DNA from: an uncultured Bacteroidota bacterium
GTDB taxonomy: Bacteria > Bacteroidota > Bacteroidia > Flavobacteriales > Flavobacteriaceae
Reading direction: 5' to 3'
DNA: 64,000 nucleotides
Assembly (NCBI GenBank): GCA_902604715.1
Contig: CACLAD010000004.1
Span: 28,142-92,141, forward strand
Shown here: piece after piece, positions 54,043-63,908 of the stretch
Numbering within the stretch: the stretch's first letter is position 1
How the letters are laid out: the number at the start of each line of letters is the position of its first letter
Translations under genes and position numbers: made by a program
The notes under the pieces: model-generated
Databases searched by the model: none
The model's input: the letters and a program-made list of their open reading frames with translations, nothing else
Told to the model about the DNA's origin: nothing

Positions 54043-54997
54043 AGTCAAGAATCTCATATATCTCACCTAAATATTCTGTTGTTACTAGTTTTTGTCTAAA
54101 CGGCTTAAAGTTTTCTATCCCTTTAAAGTAGTTAGAGTAGTGTCTTCTTGTTTCATAAACACCAAGTCTTTCTCCCTTCCATGCTACCGACATTTCTAGA
54201 TGGCGTTTTGCAACAGCGGCCCTCTCCTTTATTGATGCTGGCTGTTTGTGAAGGCCGGTTTTGAAATAATGTTTAACCTCATTAAAAAACCAAGGGTTTC
54301 CAATCGAGGCTCTGCCTATCATAGCTCCATCTAAGCCTAGATTATCTCTAATGTGCATTGCTCTCTCAGGAGTATTTATATCTCCATTTGCAAAAACAGG
54401 AATGTGCATTCTTGGGTTGTTTTTTACTTTCTCTATATAGCTCCAGTTTGCGTCACCTTTATACATCTGAGCCCGTGTTCTTCCGTGAATGGCAATCGCC
54501 TTACAACCAATGTCTTGCAACCTTTCTGCTACTTCAACTATTTTAATAGAATCATTGTCCCATCCTAGTCTTGTCTTAACCGTAACGGGCAAACTTGTCC
54601 TTTCAACAATTGCTTTGGTTAAGCTTTCCATTAAACATATGTCTTTTAGTATTCCTGCACCAGCTCCTTTAGAAACTACTTTTTTTACAGGACATCCATA
54701 ATTAATATCAATAATATCAGGGTTGGATTTTTCAACTATGTCAACCGCTTGAAGCATGGAGTCGAGGTTTGCACCAAAAATTTGTATTCCTACAGGTCTT
54801 TCTTTTTCGTAGATATCAAGCTTAATAACACTTTTTGCCGCGTCCCTAATTAGCCCTTCAGACGAGATAAACTCAGTGTAAACTACGTCAGCTCCATTCT
54901 CTTTACAGAGTGCTCTAAACGGTGGATCGCTTACGTCTTCCATTGGAGCAAGTAGCAAAGGGAAGTTTCCTAATTCAATGTCTCCTATTTTTACCAA
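54008..54997 (-). CDS. dusB: tRNA-dihydrouridine synthase (DusB-like)
   Basis: This 329-residue FMN enzyme reduces uridines in tRNA. It has the barrel start LLAPMEDVSDPPFRAL, the catalytic Cys in INYGCPVKKVVSKGAGAGI, VTVKTRLGW, AIHGRTRAQMYKG, FANGDI and GAMIGRASIGNPW. The last 35 bases overlap the convergent LolC-like gene, so no terminator separates them. It diverges from lepA. The DusB subtype is inferred from the NYGCP(V/A) and family length. Confidence 0.95.
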   Translation of the reverse strand: MVKIGDIELGNFPLLLAPMEDVSDPPFRALCKENGADVVYTEFISSEGLIRDAAKSVIKLDIYEKERPVGIQIFGANLDSMLQAVDIVEKSNPDIIDINYGCPVKKVVSKGAGAGILKDICLMESLTKAIVERTSLPVTVKTRLGWDNDSIKIVEVAERLQDIGCKAIAIHGRTRAQMYKGDANWSYIEKVKNNPRMHIPVFANGDINTPERAMHIRDNLGLDGAMIGRASIGNPWFFNEVKHYFKTGLHKQPASIKERAAVAKRHLEMSVAWKGERLGVYETRRHYSNYFKGIENFKPFRQKLVTTEYLGEIYEILDSISEKFEEYSF

Positions 54998-55016
54998 TTC
55001 TAGCTGTTTGTTTGTA

Positions 55017-55073
55017 CAAAGATAACCAAGTCTTCAATATGGTCCTTTAACGATAATTTTTTACTTACTTTTG
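55017..55073. promoter_or_regulatory. Divergent TAnnTTTG promoter elements for dusB and lepA
   Basis: TACTTTTG on the plus strand (55066-55073) matches the -7 consensus TAnnTTTG, 17 bases before lepA, with TTTA 20 bases upstream as a weak -33. TATCTTTG on the minus strand (55017-55024) matches the same element 19 bases before dusB. Both in the expected place and direction. Confidence 0.55.
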
Positions 55074-55090
55074 TTCTCTGGAATTAGCTG

Positions 55091-56887
55091 ATGAAAAACA
55101 TTAGAAATTTTTGCATTATCGCCCATATTGATCACGGGAAAAGCACTCTAGCTGATAGGCTTTTAGAATTTACGGGTGCTATTACAGATCGTGAAAAACA
55201 GGATCAGCTTTTAGATGACATGGATCTCGAGAGAGAAAGAGGAATTACAATAAAATCCCATGCAATCCAAATGTATTACAGCCATAATGGTGAGGATTTT
55301 GTACTAAATCTTATTGATACACCTGGACATGTTGATTTTTCATATGAAGTTTCGAGGTCAATTGCAGCTTGCGAAGGTGCGCTGCTTGTTGTAGATGCTG
55401 CGCAGAGCATACAAGCTCAAACAATTTCTAACCTATACCTTGCTTTAGAAAATGACCTTGAAATAATTCCCATATTAAATAAAGTAGATTTACCTAGTGC
55501 CAACCCGCAAGAGGTAACAGACGATATAGTTGACCTGCTTGGTTGTAATGCTGAAGAAGTTATTCCGGCAAGTGCAAAAACAGGTCTTGGAATTGAAAAC
55601 ATTCTTAAAGCTATTATTGATCGTGTGCCTTGTCCTAATGGAGATGCCTCAAAACCATTACGTGCTTTAATTTTTGATTCTGTATATAATCCTTTTAGAG
55701 GAATTGAAACCTATTTTAGGGTAATCGACGGTTCAATTAAAAAGAATCAAAAAATAAAGTTTTTAGCTACCAACAAAGCTTATAGTGCTGATGAAGTAGG
55801 AACGCTTAATTTAAAGCAAAGCCCAAAACAAGAAATATTTGCTGGAGATGTTGGATATTTGATCACTGGAATAAAAGAGGCTAAAGAAGTTAAAGTTGGT
55901 GACACAATAACGGATTTTGAAAGGCCAACCGAGGATGCAATTTCTGGTTTTGAAGATGTAAAACCAATGGTTTTCGCCGGTATTTACCCAGTCGACACGG
56001 AGGATTATGAGGAACTTCGAGGGGCTATGGAAAAACTACAACTAAATGATGCTTCTCTTGTGTTTATTCCAGAAAGCTCTGCTGCCCTTGGGTTTGGTTT
56101 TAGATGCGGGTTTCTTGGGATGCTTCATATGGAAATTGTACAAGAAAGGCTTGAAAGAGAGTTTGGAATGACTGTAATTACCACTGTTCCAAACGTTTCT
56201 TATCATGCTTATTCCAAAAAACAGCCAGACAATATTATACTTGTAAATAACCCTTCAGATTTGCCAGACCCTTCTTTTTTAGACAGGGTCGAAGAGCCTT
56301 TCATTAAAGCCTCGATTATTACAAAATCCGATTTTATTGGCAATGTTATGTCTTTGTGTATAGAAAAAAGAGGGGTGATTAAAAGCCAAACTTATTTAAC
56401 AACAACCAGAGTTGAATTAATTTTTGACATGCCTTTAGCGGAAATAGTTTTTGATTTTTATGATCGGCTAAAGACTGTTTCTAAAGGGTATGCTTCTTTT
56501 GATTATTCTCCTTTAGGGCTACAACAATCAAAGCTAGTTAGAGTTGACATCTTGTTGAACGGAAAACCCATTGATGCTTTGTCAGCTCTTATTCACACCG
56601 ACAACGCGTACAGGATGGGTAAAAAAATCTGTGAAAAGCTTAAGGAGTTGATTCCTAGACAGCAATTTGATGTTCCAATTCAAGCTGCTATTGGAACCAA
56701 AATTATCGCTAGAGAAACAATCAAAGCTGTTAGAAAAGATGTAACCGCAAAGTGTTATGGTGGAGATATTACTAGAAAAAGAAAACTTCTAGAAAATCAG
56801 AAAAAAGGAAAAAAGAGAATGCGTCAAGTGGGAAGTGTTGAAATTCCTCAAGAGGCTTTTATGGCTGTTTTAAAGCTTAATGATTAG
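55091..56887 (+). CDS. lepA: Elongation factor 4
   Basis: This 598-residue translational GTPase promotes back-translocation or ribosome rescue under stress. It has the G1 motif [21 protein letters not shown] (G2), [12 protein letters not shown] (G3), [10 protein letters not shown] (G4) and SAKTGLGIE (G5), and the LepA-specific C-terminal domain with [26 protein letters not shown]. Length and all motifs are canonical. It is monocistronic. Confidence 0.98.
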   Translation: MKNIRNFCIIAHIDHGKSTLADRLLEFTGAITDREKQDQLLDDMDLERERGITIKSHAIQMYYSHNGEDFVLNLIDTPGHVDFSYEVSRSIAACEGALLVVDAAQSIQAQTISNLYLALENDLEIIPILNKVDLPSANPQEVTDDIVDLLGCNAEEVIPASAKTGLGIENILKAIIDRVPCPNGDASKPLRALIFDSVYNPFRGIETYFRVIDGSIKKNQKIKFLATNKAYSADEVGTLNLKQSPKQEIFAGDVGYLITGIKEAKEVKVGDTITDFERPTEDAISGFEDVKPMVFAGIYPVDTEDYEELRGAMEKLQLNDASLVFIPESSAALGFGFRCGFLGMLHMEIVQERLEREFGMTVITTVPNVSYHAYSKKQPDNIILVNNPSDLPDPSFLDRVEEPFIKASIITKSDFIGNVMSLCIEKRGVIKSQTYLTTTRVELIFDMPLAEIVFDFYDRLKTVSKGYASFDYSPLGLQQSKLVRVDILLNGKPIDALSALIHTDNAYRMGKKICEKLKELIPRQQFDVPIQAAIGTKIIARETIKAVRKDVTAKCYGGDITRKRKLLENQKKGKKRMRQVGSVEIPQEAFMAVLKLND

Positions 56888-56891
56888 TTTA

Positions 56892-59060
56892 TTAATCTTT
56901 TAATGTAATTCTTAAAACTGAGCAGGCTGCTCTCTCTGTAAATTTGTCTTTTCCTCCCCCAAATAAAACCTTAATCCAGTTGTCCTTTTCCGGGGTTCCA
57001 AGAATCAACAAGTCATAACTTGCTGAAATTTCTGCAATCGTGTCAACTGGCTTGCTGCTTTTTACTACTTGTACGTTTGCCGAAACCTTTGATTGTTTTA
57101 GCTTTTCCTCTGATCTGTTTTTAATTGTCTCAGTGGTTCTGCTGTTTTCTGGCACAACATGCAATAGCGTTAGTGTTGCTCCATAATGCTTACAGATATT
57201 ATTTGCTATGCCTATGAAGTTTTTATCTTTTCTTCCTGGTCTCAGCGCAAGTACAACCTTGCCTATGTACCTTGCGCCGTTATCTTTAAATAGGGCTAGG
57301 TTTGAATTAATGTTTGCAAGCAGCCACCCTATCGGGTTGCTGATAAATATTCCCGAATTTGGTCTTGCTCCCCATCCCATGACCAGCCACTCACAACTTT
57401 CCTGAGAGCTAAGTTTGTTTATGGTTTGGGATAGTTCATATGTAACTACAGCCTCAAAACCAACATTAAGATCTTTTGAGTCTGAGAGCCGCTTTATTCT
57501 TCTTTTTAGAGATGTTGACTCCGGTGAATCTTCCATGAAGACCGATGAGTCAGTTTGGTTTGGTACTTCCGTTATGTCAAAAGCTTGAACCTCATTTGTG
57601 CTTTTTAGAGCTGCTGCCATTTCTACCAATGTTTCAGGTGAGGTTTCCTCACCAAGTAAAGGCACAACAACTTCAGCTTTAGTAGTTATTGCGTCTTCTG
57701 TGCTCTCTGTTTCTTCTGAGTACTCTTTAATTTTCGAAGTGTCTTTTCTAAAAAAAGAAAGGATTCCATAGCTTGAAGCAACCCCGCTTCTGTCTGATTT
57801 ACTGCCGTAAACTAAAAATATTAAGAACCCTAAAATTACAACTCCTATTACAGAGACTACAGGCATAATTCCAAGAAATGCTAAAAGAACTATTCCGCTT
57901 ACTATACCAAAAGCTTGAACCCATGGATACAAAGGTGATTTAAATGTTGGTTTATACCACTGTGCATTTGTTTCTCTTAGTACAATTACAGTTAGCTCGT
58001 TGAAGATAAACATCAACACTTTGAATGCGCTTGCTAGTTTTGCAATCTTTACCACATCCAAAAAGATGATTGCTAAAGCTATTAGTGTTGAGGTTGTAAG
58101 AATCGCTGACACCGGAGTCATAAACCTTGAGTTAATTCCTGCCAAATAGCTTGGAAGCAGTCCGTCTTTTGACATTGCAAAAGGAAATCTAGAAGAAGCT
58201 AAAACCCCTGAGTTCGCCATCGACATAAGGGTTAAAACCCCAACCACTCCAGCTATTAATCCAAAGGTGTCTCCCCCTATTGTTTGGAAAAGCGTGTGTA
58301 TAGGTTTGATATCCGTTGCTAATATTGATGCTTCAACATTGCCAACCAATGCAAGAGCCACAAAACAATATATTGTTGTAATCAAAAACAATGAAATGAT
58401 CATTGTGAGTGGAAGATTTTTTGCTGGATTTTTTATCTCTCCCGCAATAGCAGCAATTTTTGTAACTCCCGCATAGGAAATATATAAAAAAGCAACCCCC
58501 GCAATAAACCCGTTAGTTCCGTCAGAAAAAACTGGCTCTGTCAGCTTTGAATCAAAAGAATTAAAGCCCAATACTATAATTACAATTAGCGAAATTATAC
58601 TCACTGACACGATAAACAGTTGGGTCTTTTCAACTTTCTTTAAGCCAAAAACATTTAGTAAAAATATTAATAGAAGTGCTAAAAGGGCAATTGCTTTTGT
58701 ATATGCTTCATCAATGTTTACAACCACATAAAGATAAGCGCTAAGGCCAACTAAAGAGAAGGCGCTTTTTAGTAGTAATGACAGCCAAAGGCCAATTCCT
58801 GCAATGGTTCCAAATAGTGGACCAAACGCTCTTTCTATATACACGTAAGTTCCACCTGATTTTGGCATGGCTGTTCCCAGCTCTGACTTTGAAAGAACCG
58901 CGGGAAGAATGCAAAGTGCTGCTACTAAGAACGCCAACCATACTGATGAACCGGTAATCCCTACGGCTAATCCAGGAAGAACAAATATACCACTAAGCAT
59001 TCCGCCAATACTAACGGCAATAGCTCCTGGCAACGATAAGGTTCTTTCTAACTTCTTCAA
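56892..59060 (-). CDS. APC-family amino acid permease fused to universal-stress-protein domains
   Basis: This 722-residue protein joins a 12-helix amino acid/polyamine permease (about 1-430, starting LPGAIAVSIGGMLSGIFVLPG and KSELGTAMPKSGGTYVYIERAFGP) to a cytoplasmic tail with two Usp-like domains (about 455-595 and 605-722; the second has LALRPGRKDKNF, TLLHVVP and DLLILGTPEKDNW). Such fusions may couple transport to nucleotide or stress sensing. The substrate is unknown. It is convergent with lepA over 4 bases. Confidence 0.9.
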   Translation of the reverse strand: MKKLERTLSLPGAIAVSIGGMLSGIFVLPGLAVGITGSSVWLAFLVAALCILPAVLSKSELGTAMPKSGGTYVYIERAFGPLFGTIAGIGLWLSLLLKSAFSLVGLSAYLYVVVNIDEAYTKAIALLALLLIFLLNVFGLKKVEKTQLFIVSVSIISLIVIIVLGFNSFDSKLTEPVFSDGTNGFIAGVAFLYISYAGVTKIAAIAGEIKNPAKNLPLTMIISLFLITTIYCFVALALVGNVEASILATDIKPIHTLFQTIGGDTFGLIAGVVGVLTLMSMANSGVLASSRFPFAMSKDGLLPSYLAGINSRFMTPVSAILTTSTLIALAIIFLDVVKIAKLASAFKVLMFIFNELTVIVLRETNAQWYKPTFKSPLYPWVQAFGIVSGIVLLAFLGIMPVVSVIGVVILGFLIFLVYGSKSDRSGVASSYGILSFFRKDTSKIKEYSEETESTEDAITTKAEVVVPLLGEETSPETLVEMAAALKSTNEVQAFDITEVPNQTDSSVFMEDSPESTSLKRRIKRLSDSKDLNVGFEAVVTYELSQTINKLSSQESCEWLVMGWGARPNSGIFISNPIGWLLANINSNLALFKDNGARYIGKVVLALRPGRKDKNFIGIANNICKHYGATLTLLHVVPENSRTTETIKNRSEEKLKQSKVSANVQVVKSSKPVDTIAEISASYDLLILGTPEKDNWIKVLFGGGKDKFTERAACSVLRITLKD

Positions 59061-59104
59061 ATTATTGTTTTATATTTATTAAAAATACTAAATATATATT
59101 TCAA

Positions 59105-59953
59105 TTGAATTTATATCCCATCATTGCTGGTAATTTTATGCTTGACGGAGGCGCTATGTTTGGCGTTGTTCCAAAATCTATTTGGCAAAAAACAAACCCT
59201 GCAGACAATAACAATATGGTAAAAATTGCTGCACGCTGTTTGCTTGTTGAAGATGGCAACAAGCTTATTTTAATTGATGCTGGAATGGGTGATAAGCAAA
59301 GTGAAAAGTTCTTTGGCTATTATTATAGGTGGGGGGAAGAAACCCTTGAATCCTCCTTAAAAAAACATGGGTTTCATACTGATGATATTACCGATGTTTT
59401 TCTGACTCACTTACATTTTGATCATTGCGGTGGCGGGGTGATTCGCTCTGGAGAAAACTCTTTTGAAACTACTTTTAAAAATGCTAAATACTGGAGTAAT
59501 AAGAACCATTGGAACTGGGCAACAGATCCAAACAAAAGAGAAAGCGCCTCTTTCTTAAAAGAAAACATTCTGCCAATAGAAGAATCAGGTCAATTGCATT
59601 ATTTAGAGAAAGACAAAAAAAGTTATTTAACCAGGTCTGATCTTGGGTTTGATGTGCTCTTTGTGGACGGTCATACTGAAAAACAAATGATACCGGTTGT
59701 GAATTATAAAGGACAAAAAATTGCCTTTGCTGCTGACCTTGTTCCCACCCACGGTCATATTCCCTTGCCTTATATTCCTGGCTATGATATTAGACCGCTG
59801 ATTTCCTTAAAAGAAAAAGAGTTGTTCTTAAATTTTTGCCATGAAAATAACGTATTTTTATTCTTCGAACACGATGCGTTTGTGGAGCTATGCTCACTTA
59901 AAAAAACAGATCGAGGAATTCGGCTAAATGAAAAAATATCTGTGCTTGATTAA
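59105..59953 (+). CDS. MBL-fold metallohydrolase
   Basis: The 282-residue metallo-beta-lactamase-fold hydrolase has the metal motif THLHFDHCGG (His102, His104, Asp106, His107), LIDAGMGD and DGHTEKQMIP, and FAADLVPTHGHIPLPY with later ligands. It resembles lactonase or lactamase-like proteins (AttM/GumP group), substrate unknown. The start chosen is a TTG at 59105, since no ATG precedes the LYPIIAGNFMLDGG opening. It begins 44 bases from the divergent permease gene. Confidence 0.88.
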   Translation: MNLYPIIAGNFMLDGGAMFGVVPKSIWQKTNPADNNNMVKIAARCLLVEDGNKLILIDAGMGDKQSEKFFGYYYRWGEETLESSLKKHGFHTDDITDVFLTHLHFDHCGGGVIRSGENSFETTFKNAKYWSNKNHWNWATDPNKRESASFLKENILPIEESGQLHYLEKDKKSYLTRSDLGFDVLFVDGHTEKQMIPVVNYKGQKIAFAADLVPTHGHIPLPYIPGYDIRPLISLKEKELFLNFCHENNVFLFFEHDAFVELCSLKKTDRGIRLNEKISVLD

Positions 59954-60003
59954 AGAAATCAATCCTTAAAACAAAGAATTGAAACTTTAAAATCCAAAAT
60001 ACA

Positions 60004-60087
60004 ATGAAAAAATATTTACCCATTTTCTTTTTATTCTTAATATTAAACCATGCACTTATAGAGCAGGCCAATCAAAATAAAAAGTAA
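60004..60087 (+). CDS. 27-residue hydrophobic mini-ORF coupled to the M1 peptidase
   Basis: ATG at 60004 gives a 27-residue frame with a KKYLPIFFLFLILNHAL hydrophobic stretch and a polar end (EQANQNKK). Its stop overlaps the next start as TAATG, the arrangement of translational coupling. It may be a leader peptide, a membrane microprotein or a remnant of a signal peptide. No recognised family; short length makes this uncertain. Confidence 0.35.
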   Translation: MKKYLPIFFLFLILNHALIEQANQNKK

Positions 60088-61901
60088 TGCGAAATAAAAC
60101 TCTTCTTCTTTTTCTTTTCTGCTGTAGTTTCGGCTTCTCTCAAAGCAGCTATTGGCAGCAGCATGTAGACTACACAATGGAAATTGATGTAAATGTTAAG
60201 AACCACACCTACAGCGGACAACAAAAACTTGTCTATACAAACAACTCGCCTGATGTATTAACTAAGGTTTTTTATCATCTCTATTTTAATGCTTTTAAGC
60301 CCGGAACTGATCTAGAACAAAACTCAAGATATTCAATTGATGATTCTCGAACGATGTCTGAAAAACTTCTGTCTTTGCCAAAAGAAGATTGGGGTGATGT
60401 TCAAATTAAATCATTGAAACAAGATAGAATTCCGGTTGATTTTACAATGGAAGAAACTATTTTGGAGGTTCTTTTAGAAAAGCCTTTAAGGCCTGGTGAA
60501 AGCACAACTTTAGAAATGGTGTTTTTTGTACAAACCCCTGCAATGATTAGGCGCTCTGGGAAAAATAGTGAAGACAATGTTGCTTTTTCAATGTCACAGT
60601 GGTATCCAAAGCTTTGCCAGTATGATGATGAAGGTTGGCACGCCAATCCGTATATAGGCAGAGAGTTTTACGGAATTTGGGGTGATTTTGATGTTACCAT
60701 AAATATAGATAAAGACTATACTGTTGCCGGTTCTGGGTACCTACAAAACCCTGAGTTAATCGGGCACGGATATGCGCCGTTAAAGGAGGATGTTGTTCAT
60801 GGAGATAAAATTTCCTGGAGATTCATTGCCCCCAATGTTCATGATTTTAGCTGGGCTGCAGATAATAATTTTACACATGATTTTATTGATATTGAAAATG
60901 GTCCAAGAATGCATTTCTTTTACAAAAGTGATTCTGAATTCATAAATCTCTGGAAAGATTTTCAAGAAAATTCTGCAAATTTTTTAACCTTCTTTAGCGA
61001 AACGATTGGAAAATATCCCTATAATCAGTATTCTGTAATTATGGCTGGTGACGGAGGTATGGAATATGCTATGTGTACGTTTATTGATGGTGTTGGACAT
61101 CCTACTTTGAGAAGCCTATATTCGGTTACCTCACATGAAATTGCGCATACATGGTTTCAATTTTTAATGGCCACCAATGAGTCTAAGCATTCTTGGATGG
61201 ATGAAGGATTTACAAGCTATATTGATGATGTCGCTCTGAATGTTGTTCTAAATGAAGGAAAGGCTCTTCCGAATGCTGGTGCATACAGGGATTATTTTAG
61301 GTGGGTTGCTACGGGTCTTGAAGAACCGATGACAACACACGCTGACAGATTTAGATACAATAGTGGTTACGGAATGTCAGCTTATGACAAAGGATCTATA
61401 TTTTTATCTCAACTACGATATATTATAGGAAAAAAAAATTTTGATAAGACACTTAAAAAATATTTTGATGATTGGTCTTTTAAACATCCTAAACCGATTG
61501 ATTTTATAAGGTCTGCTGAGAAGGTTTCAGGGTTAGAATTAGATTGGTATTTACTAGATTGGGTACAATCAACTATGACTATTGATTATTCTGTTAATTC
61601 TCTTTACGGCGTTGATAATAAAACCCGAGTTGTTTTAAAACGAATTGGTCAAATGGGTATGCCAATTGATTTAAGAGTAGAGTTAATTTCTGGTGAAATA
61701 ATGGGTTTTAATATTCCTATGACAAAAATGCGTGGATCTAAACCTTTAGAATCATCGAAACTTTTAAAGTCTTGGAGCTGGGCAAAGCCTTATTATGAAT
61801 TTTGGGTAGATTTAGATATCAAAAATATTTCTAAAATATTAATAGATCCAAAAAATGAGATGGCCGATATTAACCGAACTAATAATTCTTTAGACTTATA
61901 G
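60087..61901 (+). CDS. M1-family metallopeptidase (second copy)
   Basis: The 604-residue M1 gluzincin has a signal peptide (about 1-19, ending GFSQ), the motif GGMEYAM (323-329), the zinc site HEIAH (350-354) with Glu373 in DEGFTSY, and a C-terminal domain ending in ILIDPKNEMADINRTNN. It shares the SQWYPKLCQYD / AQWYPRMCVYD segment with the other M1 gene at 48720. It is exported and trims peptides in the envelope. It is preceded by a 27-residue coupled frame and followed by rnpA after 1 base. Confidence 0.93.
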   Translation: MRNKTLLLFLFCCSFGFSQSSYWQQHVDYTMEIDVNVKNHTYSGQQKLVYTNNSPDVLTKVFYHLYFNAFKPGTDLEQNSRYSIDDSRTMSEKLLSLPKEDWGDVQIKSLKQDRIPVDFTMEETILEVLLEKPLRPGESTTLEMVFFVQTPAMIRRSGKNSEDNVAFSMSQWYPKLCQYDDEGWHANPYIGREFYGIWGDFDVTINIDKDYTVAGSGYLQNPELIGHGYAPLKEDVVHGDKISWRFIAPNVHDFSWAADNNFTHDFIDIENGPRMHFFYKSDSEFINLWKDFQENSANFLTFFSETIGKYPYNQYSVIMAGDGGMEYAMCTFIDGVGHPTLRSLYSVTSHEIAHTWFQFLMATNESKHSWMDEGFTSYIDDVALNVVLNEGKALPNAGAYRDYFRWVATGLEEPMTTHADRFRYNSGYGMSAYDKGSIFLSQLRYIIGKKNFDKTLKKYFDDWSFKHPKPIDFIRSAEKVSGLELDWYLLDWVQSTMTIDYSVNSLYGVDNKTRVVLKRIGQMGMPIDLRVELISGEIMGFNIPMTKMRGSKPLESSKLLKSWSWAKPYYEFWVDLDIKNISKILIDPKNEMADINRTNNSLDL

Positions 61902-61902
61902 C

Positions 61903-62271
61903 GTGCCTCCTTTTTCTGTAAATAAAAACAATTCATTAAAAAGTACTTCTGAAATTGATGCTGTTTTTAAAGAAGGGTCTAAACTGTCTTCAAAATTAAT
62001 TTCTCTTTACTATGTTGAGTCTGAGAAAGAAAATCATTTGCGGATTGCTTTTTCCGTTGGGAAAAAAACTCACGCACTTGCTACAACCAGAAATAAACTG
62101 AAAAGACTAATGAAAGAAGCTTTAAGATTAAATGGTCATGAGTACTTAAACCAAAAACTGCCCTATAATCTTGTTTTTATCTACTTTTCTTCTAAGGAAG
62201 AGTCTTTTAAATCTATTGAAGAATCTATAAAATCGCTACTTTTGTCTTTTAAAAATAAAAAGTTGTCTTGA
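61903..62271 (+). CDS. rnpA: Ribonuclease P protein component
   Basis: The 122-residue basic protein assists RNase P RNA in 5' maturation of tRNAs. The diagnostic RNR motif is present as RNKLKRLMKEALR (about 66-78), with FSVGKKTHALAT before it and YNLVFIYFSS after it. It starts with GTG at 61903, one base after the peptidase stop. The stop overlaps the OmpA-like gene as TTGA. No rpmH lies beside it, as is typical for Flavobacteriia. Confidence 0.95.
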   Translation: MPPFSVNKNNSLKSTSEIDAVFKEGSKLSSKLISLYYVESEKENHLRIAFSVGKKTHALATTRNKLKRLMKEALRLNGHEYLNQKLPYNLVFIYFSSKEESFKSIEESIKSLLLSFKNKKLS

Positions 62272-63053
62272 ATAAAATAATTGTTTTTTTTAGTCTCCTT
62301 TTGACTTTTAGTCTACAGGCTCAATTTAATATTGAACATTCCGTATACTTTGATACTGATATATATAATTTAACTAAGACAGAAAAAACAAGACTACAAA
62401 AATTTCTTAGCTCTCTATCAAAAGATGAAGTTTTAAAAATTGAAATCTATGGTTTTTGTGACGACAGAGGTAGTAATAATTATAACCTTGAGTTATCTCA
62501 AAACAGAGCTAATGCAATAAAAGAAATATTTGATCAAGCCTCTTTTTATCCGGAAAAGATTTCTTCAGTTGATGGTCGTGGAGAACTTCTTTTAAATATT
62601 GTAGACGAAACAGATGCTTCAGTAATTAGAGCTTTAAATAGAAGGGTTGATATTGTAATTAGTTACCCAGAAGTTGAAAAAGAAGCTGAGGTAATTAAAA
62701 AAGAAGAAAATAAAATTATACTTGAAAATGTATTATTCATAACAGGATATAGCTATTTAACTCGCCCCTCAAAAAAAACCTTAGATAATGTTGCTGAAAC
62801 TTTAAAAAAAGAAACTTTTTCATTTGTAATTCAAGGTCATGTTTGTTGTACTGAAGGTCCGCTTGACGCTGTTGATCGCAAAACAAATAAGAGGAACCTT
62901 TCTATCGCCAGAGCCAAATATGTTTATGATTATTTATTAAAAAAAGGAATTAAAAAGTCTAGAATGTCTTATGAGGGTATGGCTCATAAATTTCCTTTAG
63001 GAGGAAGTGAAGATAAGGACAGACGTGTGGAAATTTTGATTTTATCAGACTAA
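62268..63053 (+). CDS. Exported protein with two OmpA-like domains
   Basis: The 261-residue protein has a signal peptide (about 1-19, ending LQAQ) and two OmpA/MotB-like peptidoglycan-binding domains: about 22-130 (VYFDTDIYNL, YGFCDDRGSNNYNLELSQNRANAI) and about 150-260 (FITGYSYLTRPS, IQGHVCCTEG, LSIARAKYVYDYLLKKGI, RRVEILIL). In the second domain the usual D/R pattern is kept although the loop holds CC. No beta-barrel is present, so it is a periplasmic cell-wall-binding protein. It starts with TTG overlapping rnpA, and its end overlaps the convergent ElaA-like gene by 9 bases. Confidence 0.88.
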   Translation: MNKIIVFFSLLLTFSLQAQFNIEHSVYFDTDIYNLTKTEKTRLQKFLSSLSKDEVLKIEIYGFCDDRGSNNYNLELSQNRANAIKEIFDQASFYPEKISSVDGRGELLLNIVDETDASVIRALNRRVDIVISYPEVEKEAEVIKKEENKIILENVLFITGYSYLTRPSKKTLDNVAETLKKETFSFVIQGHVCCTEGPLDAVDRKTNKRNLSIARAKYVYDYLLKKGIKKSRMSYEGMAHKFPLGGSEDKDRRVEILILSD

Positions 63054-63488
63054 ATTAAAAAACATTCTTTGGTGTGGGATTCCGTCCTCTAAATATTCTT
63101 GTCCTTTTGAGTAAAAACCTAAATCTTTATAAAAAGTATCTAAATACATTTGCGCGGAAAGTTCTATTTTTTCTGCTTTTATATTGTTGCTGATATATTT
63201 CATTGATTCTAACATTATTTCCTTGCCTAAATCCTTACCTCTATTATTTTTTGAAACCACTACTCTTCCTATGCTAGGATTTTCATAATAATCTCCTTTT
63301 TTAAATATTCTAGTGTAAGCTATTATTTCGTCTTCTTTCTTATGTAATAGGTGTATCGCTATTTGATCTTTATTATCTATATCTTGATATACACAATCCT
63401 GTTCTACTACAAAAACTTCAGACCTTAATCTCAATATTTGATAAAGCTCATCTTTATCTAATTCAGAAAATGTTTTGATTACAATCAT
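63045..63488 (-). CDS. ElaA-like GNAT acetyltransferase
   Basis: The 147-residue acetyltransferase begins with ELYQILRLRSEVFVVEQDC, typical of the ElaA family, and has IGRVVVSKNNRGKDLGKEIM as the acetyl-CoA loop, then AQMYLDTFYKDLGF. Substrate unknown. It starts directly after the rpiB stop (63488/63489) and its 3' end overlaps the OmpA-like gene convergently. Confidence 0.88.
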   Translation of the reverse strand: MIVIKTFSELDKDELYQILRLRSEVFVVEQDCVYQDIDNKDQIAIHLLHKKEDEIIAYTRIFKKGDYYENPSIGRVVVSKNNRGKDLGKEIMLESMKYISNNIKAEKIELSAQMYLDTFYKDLGFYSKGQEYLEDGIPHQRMFFNLV

Positions 63489-63908
63489 TTATATTTTATT
63501 GACTCTTCTTTCATGTCTTCCTCCCTCAAATGCAGTTTTAATAAAAGACTTTACAATATGTAAAGCTTCTTCTTTTGAAATAAATCTGGCTGGAATACAA
63601 ATAATGTTTGCATTATTATGTTGTTTAGCTAACACAGCTAATTCCTCATTCCAACATACTGCAGCCCTTACTTTTTTATGTTTATTTGCAGCCATTGCAA
63701 CACCATTTCCACTTCCACAAACTAATATTCCTATATCACTTTTATTATTATCAACATCCTTTGCAACCGGGTGTGCGAAGTCTGGATAATCAACACTACT
63801 TTCTATGTCTGTCCCATGATTATTTATATCATGTTTGTCATTTAAATTTTCAATTATATAATTTTTATAATCAACCCCTGCGTGATCATTACCGATTGAT
63901 ATATTCAT
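63489..63908 (-). CDS. rpiB: Ribose-5-phosphate isomerase B
   Basis: The 139-residue RpiB/LacAB-type enzyme interconverts ribose-5-phosphate and ribulose-5-phosphate. Signatures are IGNDHAGVDYKNYI, the phosphate-binding HGTD and DYPDFAHPVA, the catalytic-type CGSGNGVAMAANKH, and ANIICIPARFIS. It is the last gene in the window; 92 bases of AT-rich DNA follow with nothing recognised. Confidence 0.95.
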   Translation of the reverse strand: MNISIGNDHAGVDYKNYIIENLNDKHDINNHGTDIESSVDYPDFAHPVAKDVDNNKSDIGILVCGSGNGVAMAANKHKKVRAAVCWNEELAVLAKQHNNANIICIPARFISKEEALHIVKSFIKTAFEGGRHERRVNKI

